From: SIG78 sp045635745
GTDB taxonomy: Bacteria; Verrucomicrobiota; Lentisphaeria; Victivallales; Victivallaceae
Length of the DNA: 64,000 nt
Reading direction: 5' to 3'
Assembly: GCA_045635745.1 (NCBI GenBank)
Contig: JAZTWG010000042.1
Location: 62,001-126,000, forward strand
Shown: piece by piece, positions 42,166 through 50,756 of the stretch
How the letters are laid out: the number at the start of each line of letters is the position of its first letter
How positions within the stretch are numbered: position 1 is the first letter of the stretch
The notes under the pieces: model-generated
The model's input: only the letters and a program-made list of their open reading frames with translations
The model's database searches: none
What the model was told of the DNA's origin: nothing
Position numbers and translations under genes: made by a program

Positions 42166-44823
42166 TCAAAATCCTAAATCCGGCTGAACGATCCCCAAAT
42201 CATTGTCCGTTTTATCGTTATTTTCAGTTTTGGGCTGCCGGATAACCGGTTTACGCGGCGTTTTGCTTCTGGTGAGGGAGCTGTCCAGAACAAAAACATC
42301 GTTTTCCTGATTTTCAGGATCAACAGGTGTTTTTTCTTCTGGAGTGTTTGTTTCTGCTACATCAACTTCTGCAGATTGTTCTTCAGTTGTGTTGATGATT
42401 TTTTCCGCTGCCGGTTCTTCAGCTGCCGGTTCTTCTTCTGCCGGTTCTTCTTCTGCCGGTATTTCTGCCGGTTCTTCTGCCGGTTCTTCAGCATTATCTA
42501 CGGCGGCAATATCCGCGCCGGGTATGACAGTATTACTATCGGAAACTGCCGTTTCTGTGTCTGTTGTTTCCTGTTTAATTTCAACAGTGCTGCTTGCTGT
42601 GTTTTCCTGAAGTTCAGCAGCATTGCCGGAGATAACAGTGGCTGCTTCGGCATCGACGGGGATTCCGTCTGTGCTGTCTTCCTCCTGATTATCGAGGGCT
42701 TCTGCAGCGGCAAAAGCCGCCAGTTCATCTTCTTCAAGATAGCGGCTGTGGGTTATCTTGACAATGTTACTGCTGATCAGAAAACCTCTTGCTTTGGGCG
42801 AGCGCATCGGCAAAGTCATCAAATTGAGTTCTTCATGTTTGTTTTCGCCGCGTTTGGCGGCGATCTCCAGATCGTAAATCGCATCTGCTCTGGGAGTGAA
42901 AAGTTCCAGCCGGCAGCCTTCCGGGCAGAGCATGTACTCTTTTTCTTTGATAAATTTATCAATAATCGAGCGCTTGCCGTAGAATTTACCGGTTTTCTTT
43001 TCCGAATAAATCACGCCGAATTCCTGTTTGGCATCGTATTTGCGGAAATCGTACAGTTTACCGGCGTGCATTTTGTCAGGTATATCGTAAATAACATACT
43101 TACCCGAGCGTTCCACGCACAAAAGCTTATCAAACTCATTGCACATTATCACATCATCACTCTTGATATTGGTGCCGATGTGTCCGTTTTTGCGATCCCA
43201 GAATACTTTGATATTGTTCAAGGCCGCCCGGGTACGGTCGATCTTTTCGATCTGCTCAATTTCAGTGCGGCGCGGGAAGTTTTTACCGTAACGCGCTTTT
43301 ATATCTTCCAGATAGCCGATAGCGTATTCCACCAGATGCTTGAGGTGATGACGCACTTCCTTCAAGCGGTCAAGGATAGCCTTGATTTCCTGCTGGTTCT
43401 TTTCGATATCGAAACGGGCGATCCTCCGCACCGGCAATGCCAGAAGTTTATCAATATCTTCATTGGTAACATCGCGCAAAAGCTGATCGCGGAACGGAGC
43501 CAAACCATCGTAGACCTCTTTATATTCCTCTTCCTGCGAACGGCACTCTTCAATGCGTTTGTAGATGCGGTTTTCAAAGAAAAGCTGCGCCAGAGTTTTG
43601 GCATGTTTGGCTTCGAGCAAACGTCCTTCTTCGATTTCAAACTCTCTGCGGAGATACTCCAAAAGTTTTTCTGTATTGCGCTTAAGCACTTCAGATACAC
43701 TCATCTGCACCGGGCGGCGGTCGCAGATAACCGTCATTTTGGGCGAAATGCTTACCGAGCAATCGGTATACATAAAAAGCCCTTCACGGGTTTTTTCCGG
43801 ATCATATCCGCGCATGGGAGTAAGGCGGATTTCTACCTGGTCTGTTGTATAATCCTGCAAAGTACCGGCGGCAATACGGATTTTGTTTTTGTCAACCGCG
43901 CGCTCAATAGATGCCAGCAGCGAAGCTGTAGTCGTTGTAGCCGGAATTTCGCGGATAACCAGCTCTCTGCCGTCAATATCGATTCTGGCACGCAGAGTTA
44001 TCTTGCCGTTGCCATCGTTGTATTCGCGTACATCCATAACCCCGCCCTGTTGAAAATCGGGGTAAAGCTCAAATTCTTCGCCGCGCAAATGTTTTATTTC
44101 CGCATCGATAAGTTCGTTGAAGTTGTGCGGCAGGATAAGTGTACTCATGCCCACAGCGATTCCGTCCGAACCGAGCATGAGCAAACTCGGCACTTTGGCC
44201 GGCAGCTGGGTCGGTTCTTTTTTGCGTCCGTCGTAGTTGGGAATGAAGTTGGTAATGTCATTATTAAACATCGTTTCATACGCGAGTTTGCTCAACGCAC
44301 ACTCGGTATAACGCGTTGCAGCTGCAGGACTGCCGGTCAGGATATTACCGAAGTTACCTTCCTTATGAATAAAGTAAGGTGTATTGATATAGCGGAGTTT
44401 TTCCACTCCGTCATTATCCATTTCCATGCGTTCAATACAGCCGCCCTTGTTTGCAAGCACCACAATGGCATCGCCAATGGAAGCGTCGCCATGCGGGTGA
44501 TAATGCATGGTGTTACCTACGATATTGGCGGTCTTGGTTGGTCTGCCGTTGTCGTAGTTCTGATAAAGAGTCCACAAGATACGGCGCTGCACCGGTTTCA
44601 AGCCATCATCCACATCGGGTATGGCTCGCGAACCGATAACATAACTGGCGTAGTCCAGAAAGTTGCGGTCCATCATCTGACGGAAAAACTCATTACTGCC
44701 GCGTTTACGCACTACGCTTATAATATCTTCGTTGTCATTTTCCACGGCAGAATCAATATTTTCCTGTGCAGGATTTTCCAGATTCTGATCTTCGGGCACG
44801 GGCAAACGCTTTTCATCATTCAT
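42166..44823 (-). CDS. parC: DNA topoisomerase IV subunit A (ParC-like), with acidic C-terminal tail
   Basis: 885 residues. The breakage-reunion core is clear: FLDYASYVIGSRAIPDVDDGLKPVQRRIL near 55-82, HYHPHGDASIGDAI near 108, and catalytic Tyr172 in AATRYTECAL (where most have RYTEARL). The GyrA box is absent, favouring a decatenase. From about residue 700 the usual beta-propeller is cut short and a long acidic, low-complexity tail follows (EEPAEEPAEIPAEEEPAEEEP). It is paired with the parE gene, overlapping it by 8 bases. It could also be a second, diverged type IIA enzyme. Confidence 0.88.
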   Translation of the reverse strand: MNDEKRLPVPEDQNLENPAQENIDSAVENDNEDIISVVRKRGSNEFFRQMMDRNFLDYASYVIGSRAIPDVDDGLKPVQRRILWTLYQNYDNGRPTKTANIVGNTMHYHPHGDASIGDAIVVLANKGGCIERMEMDNDGVEKLRYINTPYFIHKEGNFGNILTGSPAAATRYTECALSKLAYETMFNNDITNFIPNYDGRKKEPTQLPAKVPSLLMLGSDGIAVGMSTLILPHNFNELIDAEIKHLRGEEFELYPDFQQGGVMDVREYNDGNGKITLRARIDIDGRELVIREIPATTTTASLLASIERAVDKNKIRIAAGTLQDYTTDQVEIRLTPMRGYDPEKTREGLFMYTDCSVSISPKMTVICDRRPVQMSVSEVLKRNTEKLLEYLRREFEIEEGRLLEAKHAKTLAQLFFENRIYKRIEECRSQEEEYKEVYDGLAPFRDQLLRDVTNEDIDKLLALPVRRIARFDIEKNQQEIKAILDRLKEVRHHLKHLVEYAIGYLEDIKARYGKNFPRRTEIEQIEKIDRTRAALNNIKVFWDRKNGHIGTNIKSDDVIMCNEFDKLLCVERSGKYVIYDIPDKMHAGKLYDFRKYDAKQEFGVIYSEKKTGKFYGKRSIIDKFIKEKEYMLCPEGCRLELFTPRADAIYDLEIAAKRGENKHEELNLMTLPMRSPKARGFLISSNIVKITHSRYLEEDELAAFAAAEALDNQEEDSTDGIPVDAEAATVISGNAAELQENTASSTVEIKQETTDTETAVSDSNTVIPGADIAAVDNAEEPAEEPAEIPAEEEPAEEEPAAEEPAAEKIINTTEEQSAEVDVAETNTPEEKTPVDPENQENDVFVLDSSLTRSKTPRKPVIRQPKTENNDKTDNDLGIVQPDLGF
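42412..42490. repeat. Imperfect tandem repeat in parC encoding the Glu/Pro/Ala tail
   Basis: GCCGGTTCTTC units, partly doubled, repeat about seven times on the plus strand (minus strand codes for EEPA-type units). The array is in frame and could change copy number by slippage. Confidence 0.7.
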
Positions 44824-46675
44824 AGTCCGTAACCTCCAGATTATTCATAATATAGTTTTTGCGTTCCACGGAGTTTTCGCCCATGTAGAACTTCAGCATA
44901 TCGTTTACGCCGTGCATGTTATCCAGTGTAACCGGCGAAAGACGCATGTTTTTACCGATAAACACTCCGAAATCATCCGGCGAGATTTCCCCCAACCCTT
45001 TAAAGCGGGTGATTTCGGCACTCTTGCCCAGTTTTTCAACAGCTTTATCGCGCTCGGCATCGCTGTAACAATAGATCGGAGCGGTGCCGTTTTTGCGTAC
45101 CCGGTACAACGGCGTTTCCAGAACATACAAGTGTCCCGACAAAACCAGCTGGTCAAAGAAACACAAAAAGAATGTTATCATCAAATTTCTGATATGCAAT
45201 CCATCCACATCAGCATCGGTTGCCAGAATGATCTTGTCGTAACGCAGGAATTCAGTGGAATCCTCCACCCCCAGCGACTTCATAAGGAAAGTAAGTTCCT
45301 CATTTTTATAAATCATTTCAAAGGTTTCACCGTAAGAATTTTTCGGTTTTCCGCGTAATTCAAAGATCGCCTGACAATCCGGATCTCGGCGTTTTTCCAA
45401 ACTCCCCGCTGCCGACTGACCTTCGGTAAGAAAGATCATCGTTTCTTTGGGCTGTACACCGCGCGGCCACTTGGAGCCGATATGATATTTGCAATCTTTG
45501 AGCTTGGGTATACGCAAAACGGTCTTTTGCGAAGTTTCTTTTGCGCTCTTTTTAACTTCCTGAACCTTGCGGCGAACCTGTTCATTGCGGGCGATTTTAT
45601 CCAGCAGAATATCTTTGACTTCCAGATTTTTCAGCAGAAAGTTGCAAATCTCATCTTTCACCGTCTGAACAATAGGACCGCGCACTTCGGTGCTGCCGAG
45701 TTTGTTTTTGGTCTGCGATTCAAACAGCGGCTCCTGCATTTTTATAGCGATCGCCCCGGTGATACCGTCGCGCACATCGGGCGCCTGATAGTTTTTACCG
45801 GATATATCGTTGATTGCTTTCAGAATACCTTCGCAAAAAGCTGACTGATGCGTGCCGCCGTCGGTGGTATGCTGGCCGTTGACAAACGAGTAATAGGTCT
45901 GACCGTATTCATCACTGTGGGTAAAAGCAAATTCCAGCGTTTTGCTTTTGTAATGAATAACATCGTATATGGCATTATCTTCCACTTCGCTTGTGAGCAG
46001 ATCTTTCAAGCCCTCTTTGCTGTAAAAGCGCTGATCGTTGAGGTAAATGGAAAGCCCGGTGTTCAAATAGGCATACATCCAGAGCCGTTTTTCCACAAAA
46101 CTCATACGGTATCTGAAATCGTGGAATATCTCCGGATCCGGCCGGAATACGATCAGAGTGCCATCGCGTTCCTCCGTATCGCCTTCAACATCGTTTGCCA
46201 GAATCCCCTGCTTGAATGTTACTTCCCGGAAATGACCGCCGCGAAAGCTTTTGGCCACAAAAGTCTCAGAAAGAAAGTTTACAGCTTTGACCCCTACCCC
46301 GTTCATCCCTACGGAAAACTGAAACGCATCGCTGTTGTATTTGCCGCCGGTGTTGATATCTGAAACACACTCCACAAGTTTGCCCTGCGGAATTCCGCGC
46401 CCGTAGTCACGCACCGAAACTGTTCCGTCGTCTGTAATAGTTATATCCAGCCGGCGGCCGAAGTTCATAATAAACTCGTCCACGCCGTTATCGACTACTT
46501 CTTTGAGCAAAACGTAGATCCCATCATCCGGGTGCGAGCCATCCCCTGCCCGTCCGATATACATGCCAAGGCGGGTGCGCACATGATCGCGGGCGTCAAG
46601 GTGTTTGATATGGCTTTCATCGTAGTTGGCCGCGCCAGTTGGCTGGGTATTCAATTTTTCCAAATCTTCTGTCAT
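44816..46675 (-). CDS. parE: DNA topoisomerase IV subunit B (ParE-like)
   Basis: 619 residues. GHKL ATPase blocks are VLLKEVVDNGVDEF (near 68), VRDYGRGIP and SVGMNGVGVKAVN. The transducer lysine lies in ESQTKNKLGS, and the TOPRIM domain has FLTEGQSAAGS and LATDADVDGLHIR. The C-terminus, ITRFKGLGEISPDDF, is standard. It supplies ATP hydrolysis for decatenation with the ParC-like subunit. The start at 46675 follows AGGA; an in-frame ATG at 46720 adds an unrelated leader. It opens the seven-gene run. Confidence 0.9.
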   Translation of the reverse strand: MTEDLEKLNTQPTGAANYDESHIKHLDARDHVRTRLGMYIGRAGDGSHPDDGIYVLLKEVVDNGVDEFIMNFGRRLDITITDDGTVSVRDYGRGIPQGKLVECVSDINTGGKYNSDAFQFSVGMNGVGVKAVNFLSETFVAKSFRGGHFREVTFKQGILANDVEGDTEERDGTLIVFRPDPEIFHDFRYRMSFVEKRLWMYAYLNTGLSIYLNDQRFYSKEGLKDLLTSEVEDNAIYDVIHYKSKTLEFAFTHSDEYGQTYYSFVNGQHTTDGGTHQSAFCEGILKAINDISGKNYQAPDVRDGITGAIAIKMQEPLFESQTKNKLGSTEVRGPIVQTVKDEICNFLLKNLEVKDILLDKIARNEQVRRKVQEVKKSAKETSQKTVLRIPKLKDCKYHIGSKWPRGVQPKETMIFLTEGQSAAGSLEKRRDPDCQAIFELRGKPKNSYGETFEMIYKNEELTFLMKSLGVEDSTEFLRYDKIILATDADVDGLHIRNLMITFFLCFFDQLVLSGHLYVLETPLYRVRKNGTAPIYCYSDAERDKAVEKLGKSAEITRFKGLGEISPDDFGVFIGKNMRLSPVTLDNMHGVNDMLKFYMGENSVERKNYIMNNLEVTDYE

Positions 46676-46833
46676 AAAAATCCTGTTGGGTCTGCCGCCA
46701 AATATACATTCCGGCAACAATATAATATAACTGAACTAATTTAACTCAAAACTGCAAAATTTCAAGTCTAAAAAGTGATTTTTTTGCAATTCAATCCTTG
46801 AAAACAGCGAAAAAAGGTTATATTTTATTTATT

Positions 46834-47733
46834 ATGTCAGAAACAGAAAAAAAATCGTATTTTATCCGCCGTATGCGAATATTTTGCAAACGCAATTATG
46901 CAACAGTAATTGCGCTGCTGCTGTTGGGCGGTTTGTATTTTTATACACACAAGATAGAACCCGATCAACTGAAAATTACCGAATATGATTTTTATCACGA
47001 AAAAGTAACACCTGAACTCGATGGCGTTGTTATAGCTTTTGTTTCCGACATCCACGCTACAGAGCGCCGGATACCGCTCTGGCAAAAAGCCATGAACGCA
47101 ATCAATCAGACACTCAATGTGGAAGCGATCCTGCTGGGCGGAGATCTTATCAACGGCAACAGCCGGGGAATAAAAATCGATGAGCTTTTGAATACATTTT
47201 CGTATTTGAAAAATCCCTCTGTTGTATTCAGTGTATCCGGCAATCATGAATACCGCTACCGGCACGGCGGAATAAAGGCAATCCGTAATGCGTTTAATAA
47301 ACACGGATTCAAGCTTATGCAGGACGATAATATCGTTATCACCACAGCCAATGGCAGCAAATTCAACCTTATCGGTCTGGATTTTATGACCAATCCACAC
47401 GACCGGATCAACCAGAAACGAACGGAAAAACTTTTTCGTGAAGATATGCTCAATATCGTTTTGACACATACTCCGGAAGATTTTCCGTTTCTGCCGGAAA
47501 AAGCTCATCTTTCACTGGTCGGGCATACTCACGGCGGACAGCTGCATATACCCCTGCTCGGCAGTGTGATAAAACCACCCGGTTATCCCCGCAAATACAG
47601 CTACGGCAAAATTAAAGAAAACAATAAAACCATGTTTGTAACTTCAGGTCTGGGGTCAGCGTATACCCAGGCAAGACTCTTTATGAAGCCGGAAGTGGTA
47701 TTTATTACTCTTAAAATGGCAAATAAAAAGTAA
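46834..47733 (+). CDS. Membrane-anchored metallophosphoesterase (YkuE/YaeI-like)
   Basis: 299 residues. One signal-anchor helix near 22-40 (NYATVIALLLLGGLYFYTH), then a calcineurin-type phosphoesterase outside. Metal ligands are FVSDIHAT, LLGGDLING, VSGNHEYRY, LTHTPED and VGHTHGGQLHIP. Relatives cleave UDP-diacylglucosamine or lipid phosphates at the membrane. The ATG at 46834 is chosen over 46798, which would sit inside the promoter (TTGAAA and TATATT just upstream). It is monocistronic and divergent from parE. Confidence 0.9.
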   Translation: MSETEKKSYFIRRMRIFCKRNYATVIALLLLGGLYFYTHKIEPDQLKITEYDFYHEKVTPELDGVVIAFVSDIHATERRIPLWQKAMNAINQTLNVEAILLGGDLINGNSRGIKIDELLNTFSYLKNPSVVFSVSGNHEYRYRHGGIKAIRNAFNKHGFKLMQDDNIVITTANGSKFNLIGLDFMTNPHDRINQKRTEKLFREDMLNIVLTHTPEDFPFLPEKAHLSLVGHTHGGQLHIPLLGSVIKPPGYPRKYSYGKIKENNKTMFVTSGLGSAYTQARLFMKPEVVFITLKMANKK

Positions 47734-47741
47734 TTTGACGC

Positions 47742-47769
47742 TTGTAACTTTGCCCAAAGGGGCTATATT
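47742..47769 (+). promoter_or_regulatory. Promoter of tyrS
   Basis: TTGTAA at 47742-47747 and TATATT at 47764-47769 with a 16-base spacer; start codon 45 bases later. No T-box leader fits in the short 5' region. Confidence 0.6.
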
Positions 47770-47813
47770 ATAAAGATTATTTTTTAACAGATGTTAAAAA
47801 CAGGAAGATAACA

Positions 47814-49100
47814 ATGAATATTTTTGAAGAACTTAAAGCGCGCGGATTCGTCTATCAGATGACCGACGAAGCTGCTATCGAAAAGAAACTTGCCACCGAA
47901 AAAGTGGTTTTCTATTGCGGTTTCGATCCTACCGGCAGCAGCTTGCATGTGGGGCACCTGCTGCCGGTTATGGCAATGCGTATGCTCCAGAAAGCCGGTC
48001 ATGTGCCGACGGTGCTCGTCGGCGGCGCCACCGGTGCTATCGGTGACCCCTCCGGCAGATCAACTGCCCGCAACATGATCACTATGGAAGAAGTTGCTCA
48101 CAATGTGGAGTGTCTGAAAAGTCAGCTTTCGCGCTTTATAACACTGGAAAATGGCGAAGCGAATTTTGTGAACAACTTCGACTGGTTCGGCAAGATCAAA
48201 CTGCTGGACTTTCTGCGTGATATCGGCAGCCGTTTTTCGGTCAACCGCATGCTGGCGCAGAAATCGGTTGAAAGCCGTTTGGAAAATGGTCTTTCGTTCC
48301 TTGAATTCAGCTATTCTCTGCTGCAGGGCTATGACTTCTACCATCTGAATAAAGAATACAACTGCACACTGGAAATCGGCGGTCAGGATCAATGGGGCAA
48401 CATGGTTGCCGGCACTGAACTTATCCGCAGAATGTACGAAGAAGAAAAAGAAGTGCATGTTTTGACCATTCCGCTGCTGATCAACCCCGCTACCGGCCAG
48501 AAGTTCGGTAAATCCATCGGCGGTACCAGTGTGTGGCTGGATGTGAATCGCACCAGCGTTTTTGATTACTATCAGTTCTGGCGCAACTGCGACGATGCTA
48601 TGCTCGGCGACCTGCTGAAAAAATTCGCTATCGAATTGCCGTTGGAAGAGTGTATTGCGCTGGCTGAATGTGAAAATATCAACCGCGCCAAAGAAATCCT
48701 CGCTTTTGAAGCCACCAGGATGGCTCATGGCGAACAGGCGGCCAAAGAGGCGTTCCTGACCGCCGGCAGTCAGTTCGGTTTTGCCGATCCTGAGCGAAAA
48801 GTGCCTACCAGCAGTGCAATCGGTGCTATTGAATGTAAAGCGGAAGCCTGTTATCCTGAAATTACCTTGGGGGCAGATCTGCTGGAAGGTGACGGCCTGT
48901 GGATCGTTCAGCTGCTCGTGAAATCAGAACTGTGCAAAACCAACAGCGATGCCCGCCGTCTGCTGCAAGGCAATGCCGTAAAAGTCAACGGCGAAAAAAT
49001 TACCGATATGAACAAAACTTTCAAAGCCGCCGATGTTCCTGAAAAAGAACTTCTGGTGCAAAGTGGCAAAAAGAACTTCAAAAAAGTTATTTTTGCATAA
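47814..49100 (+). CDS. tyrS: Tyrosyl-tRNA synthetase
   Basis: 428 residues. Class I synthetase: the HIGH motif is HVGH in FDPTGSSLHVGHLLP, and KFGKS near 230 serves as KMSKS, as in other TyrRS. LEIGGQDQWGNMVAG near 195 is the tyrosine/tRNA signature. The C-terminal S4-like domain (about 360-428, LVKSELCKTNSDARRLLQGNAVKVNG) binds the long variable arm of tRNA-Tyr. It has its own promoter and a strong terminator. Confidence 0.97.
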   Translation: MNIFEELKARGFVYQMTDEAAIEKKLATEKVVFYCGFDPTGSSLHVGHLLPVMAMRMLQKAGHVPTVLVGGATGAIGDPSGRSTARNMITMEEVAHNVECLKSQLSRFITLENGEANFVNNFDWFGKIKLLDFLRDIGSRFSVNRMLAQKSVESRLENGLSFLEFSYSLLQGYDFYHLNKEYNCTLEIGGQDQWGNMVAGTELIRRMYEEEKEVHVLTIPLLINPATGQKFGKSIGGTSVWLDVNRTSVFDYYQFWRNCDDAMLGDLLKKFAIELPLEECIALAECENINRAKEILAFEATRMAHGEQAAKEAFLTAGSQFGFADPERKVPTSSAIGAIECKAEACYPEITLGADLLEGDGLWIVQLLVKSELCKTNSDARRLLQGNAVKVNGEKITDMNKTFKAADVPEKELLVQSGKKNFKKVIFA

Positions 49101-49119
49101 AACAAACTTGTTTCACAAA

Positions 49120-49160
49120 AACTCCGGCTCCGGATAAATCAATCCGGCCGGAGTTTTTTA
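49120..49160 (+). terminator. Intrinsic terminator after tyrS
   Basis: AACTCCGG and CCGGAGTT frame a longer imperfect stem and are followed by TTTTATT. Confidence 0.85.
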
Positions 49161-49195
49161 TTGGCCGCCCTGCACTTGAAGCTGTAATACAGATA

Positions 49196-49233
49196 CAAAA
49201 AAAAGCACCGGTTGCGGCCGGTGCTTTTTTTAT
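49196..49233 (-). terminator. Terminator of rpsO (bidirectional)
   Basis: AAAAAGCACCGG and CCGGTGCTTTTT flank a 6-base loop. T-runs exist on both strands, so it stops rpsO on the minus strand and any leftover tyrS transcripts on the plus strand. Confidence 0.9.
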
Positions 49234-49243
49234 GCCGAGGCAA

Positions 49244-49510
49244 TTACTTGCGACGGATGCCCAATTCAGCGCAGAGGCTGACATAGCGTTCATAGTTTTC
49301 GCGGGCAAGATAAGCCAGAAGCTTTTTGCGGCGATTGACCAGCGCCAACAGACCAGTCTGGGTGCTGTAATCTTTGCGGTTGCGCTTCAGGTGTTCAGTC
49401 AGGTGCTGGATACGCGCAGTCATCAGCGCGATCTGTACTTCCGGGCTGCCGGTATCGCCATCTTTGCGGGCGAACTTGGCAACGATTTCAGCTTTGGGAG
49501 CCATGCTCAT
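49244..49510 (-). CDS. rpsO: 30S ribosomal protein S15
   Basis: 88 residues, the standard length. KDGDTGSPEVQIALMTARIQHLTEHLKRNRKDYSTQTGLLALVNRRKKLLAYL is the conserved S15 body that binds 16S rRNA. The ATG at 49510 is preceded by AAAGGA; an in-frame ATG at 49561 adds an unrelated leader. It is transcribed alone from a promoter about 117 bases upstream with a structured leader. Confidence 0.97.
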   Translation of the reverse strand: MSMAPKAEIVAKFARKDGDTGSPEVQIALMTARIQHLTEHLKRNRKDYSTQTGLLALVNRRKKLLAYLARENYERYVSLCAELGIRRK

Positions 49511-49618
49511 TTGTCCATTCCTTTCATTTTTTCCATTATTTCGTTCCCCGGCAGCATTCAAAAACGGTTGGACAAAAACCGTAATTGTTACCGCCGGAAG
49601 CGTTTTTTAGGAAAACGC
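49511..49618 (-). promoter_or_regulatory. Structured leader of rpsO (possible S15 autoregulation)
   Basis: About 100 untranslated bases before rpsO contain two perfect short stems: ACGGTT/AACCGT at 49564-49582 and GCGTTTT/AAAACGC at 49600-49618. S15 represses its own mRNA through leader structures in several bacteria; that this leader does so is inference. Confidence 0.4.
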
Positions 49619-49626
49619 ACTCTACT

Positions 49627-49654
49627 AATATAGCACTTATAAAAGTTTTTTCAA
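49627..49654 (-). promoter_or_regulatory. Promoter of rpsO
   Basis: Minus strand TTGAAA (49654-49649) and TATATT (49632-49627) with a 16-base spacer, in the gap between the MarC gene and rpsO. Confidence 0.6.
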
Positions 49655-49663
49655 GTTTAAAAC

Positions 49664-50272
49664 TCATTTAACGATAAAATTTTTGACCCCGTCAAAAATT
49701 ATCTGCGCCGATAATGCCGCCAGCATCAAGCCGGTAACTTTGCTCAAGATCTGTATGCCATTGCGCTTAAGAATACACTCCAACTGTTCAGCCAGCAGCA
49801 ATACCACGCCCAGCAGGAGAATGGCGCAAATGATCCCCAGACTGATCACCAGCCGGCTGACAGGTTCTCCGCCGTCAGCACCCATAACCAGCAATGCACC
49901 AATAGTGCCGGGGCCTACGATCGTAGGCATAGCCAGCGGAACAACGGTTATATCCAGCACATCATCGGAAATTTTTTTAGCACAACTGCTGCCGCTGGGG
50001 CCATTGACCAGCGAAATTGCAGTCAGCAGCAGTACGATTCCGGCACCGATACGGAATGCATCAATAGTTATACCCAGCACTTTGAAGAGATACTCTCCGA
50101 ACCAGTAGATCAAAAGCGATATGGAAATCACAGCCAGGGTTGTTTTGATCGCTGTTCTGCGCTTTTGCTGCAGTGTGTAATCCGCCGTGTAGCTCAGAAA
50201 CATCGACAATGCAAAAAATGGCGTCATCAGAAAAAACACCTTGATCAATACTGCCACAAAAATTGAAATCAT
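49664..50272 (-). CDS. MarC family integral membrane protein
   Basis: 202 residues, six predicted helices, the normal MarC/UPF0056 length. FFLMTPFFALSMFLSYT near the N-terminus and VVPLAMPTIVGPGTIGALLVMG near 110 are the two internal repeats of the family (each with a Pro-rich turn), and the last helix ends KVTGLMLAALSAQIIFDGVKNF. The family is widespread but its function is unproven; a role in antibiotic export was withdrawn. It is monocistronic. Confidence 0.92.
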   Translation of the reverse strand: MISIFVAVLIKVFFLMTPFFALSMFLSYTADYTLQQKRRTAIKTTLAVISISLLIYWFGEYLFKVLGITIDAFRIGAGIVLLLTAISLVNGPSGSSCAKKISDDVLDITVVPLAMPTIVGPGTIGALLVMGADGGEPVSRLVISLGIICAILLLGVVLLLAEQLECILKRNGIQILSKVTGLMLAALSAQIIFDGVKNFIVK

Positions 50273-50382
50273 TCATACCTCCTCAACAATTAACAATTTT
50301 AATTAATCTACCACATAAAAAAAATATTACAACCCTGAAAAAATGAAAAAATCTGTTCATAAGAGATTTTTCAGTTAAATAA

Positions 50383-50467
50383 TGGTGCGCAGCGTGGGAG
50401 TCGAACCCACAAGCCTTGCGGCGCCGGGACCTAAACCCGGTGCGTCTGCCAATTCCGCCAGCCGCGC
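50383..50467 (-). tRNA. tRNA-Leu (anticodon UAG)
   Basis: 85 nt on the minus strand with a long variable arm, as expected for class II tRNA-Leu. Acceptor GCGCGGC pairs with GCTGCGC (one G-U); the anticodon stem CCGGG/CCCGG holds loop TTTAGGT, giving TAG; TTCGA T-loop; CCA encoded. Reads CUA and related leucine codons. Confidence 0.93.
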
Positions 50468-50623
50468 ATCACTCGGATTGGACTCCGGAATGAAGAAAGA
50501 TATTCCGGAATTCAGAAGTTGTTGCAATACTCAATTTAGCACAAAAAAAGGAAAAAACAAATTTTCCAATCTTCAAAATTTGCAATATTACGTTGTTTGC
50601 GTTATAGTATAAAACGTTTTGAT

Positions 50624-50699
50624 GCCAATGTAGCTCAGTCGGTAGAGCAGCTCACTCGTAATGAGCAGGTCATCGGTTCGATTCCGATCATTGGCTCCA
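50624..50699 (+). tRNA. tRNA-Thr (anticodon CGU)
   Basis: 76 nt. Acceptor GCCAATG pairs with CATTGGC; D-arm GCTC..GAGC; anticodon stem GCTCA/TGAGC with loop CTCGTAA gives CGT; T-loop TTCGATT; CCA encoded. Reads ACG. A TATAGT element lies about 15 bases upstream; the T-run after the gene probably ends transcription. Confidence 0.94.
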
Positions 50700-50756
50700 T
50701 TTTTTTGTAAATTTGTTGTTTGGAATATACAGTAATTCAAACTCTTACCGGTTTTT

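Noticed and set aside
42376..44832. Very long plus-strand open frame opposite parC, and similar ones opposite the capsid gene (30608-31837), leuC (33207-34454) and cutC-pyrF (61365-62843)
   Set aside because: They mirror strongly supported genes, are rich in Phe, His, Ile and Gln without domain patterns, and arise because the sense codons rarely give stops on the opposite strand. No ribosome sites fit.
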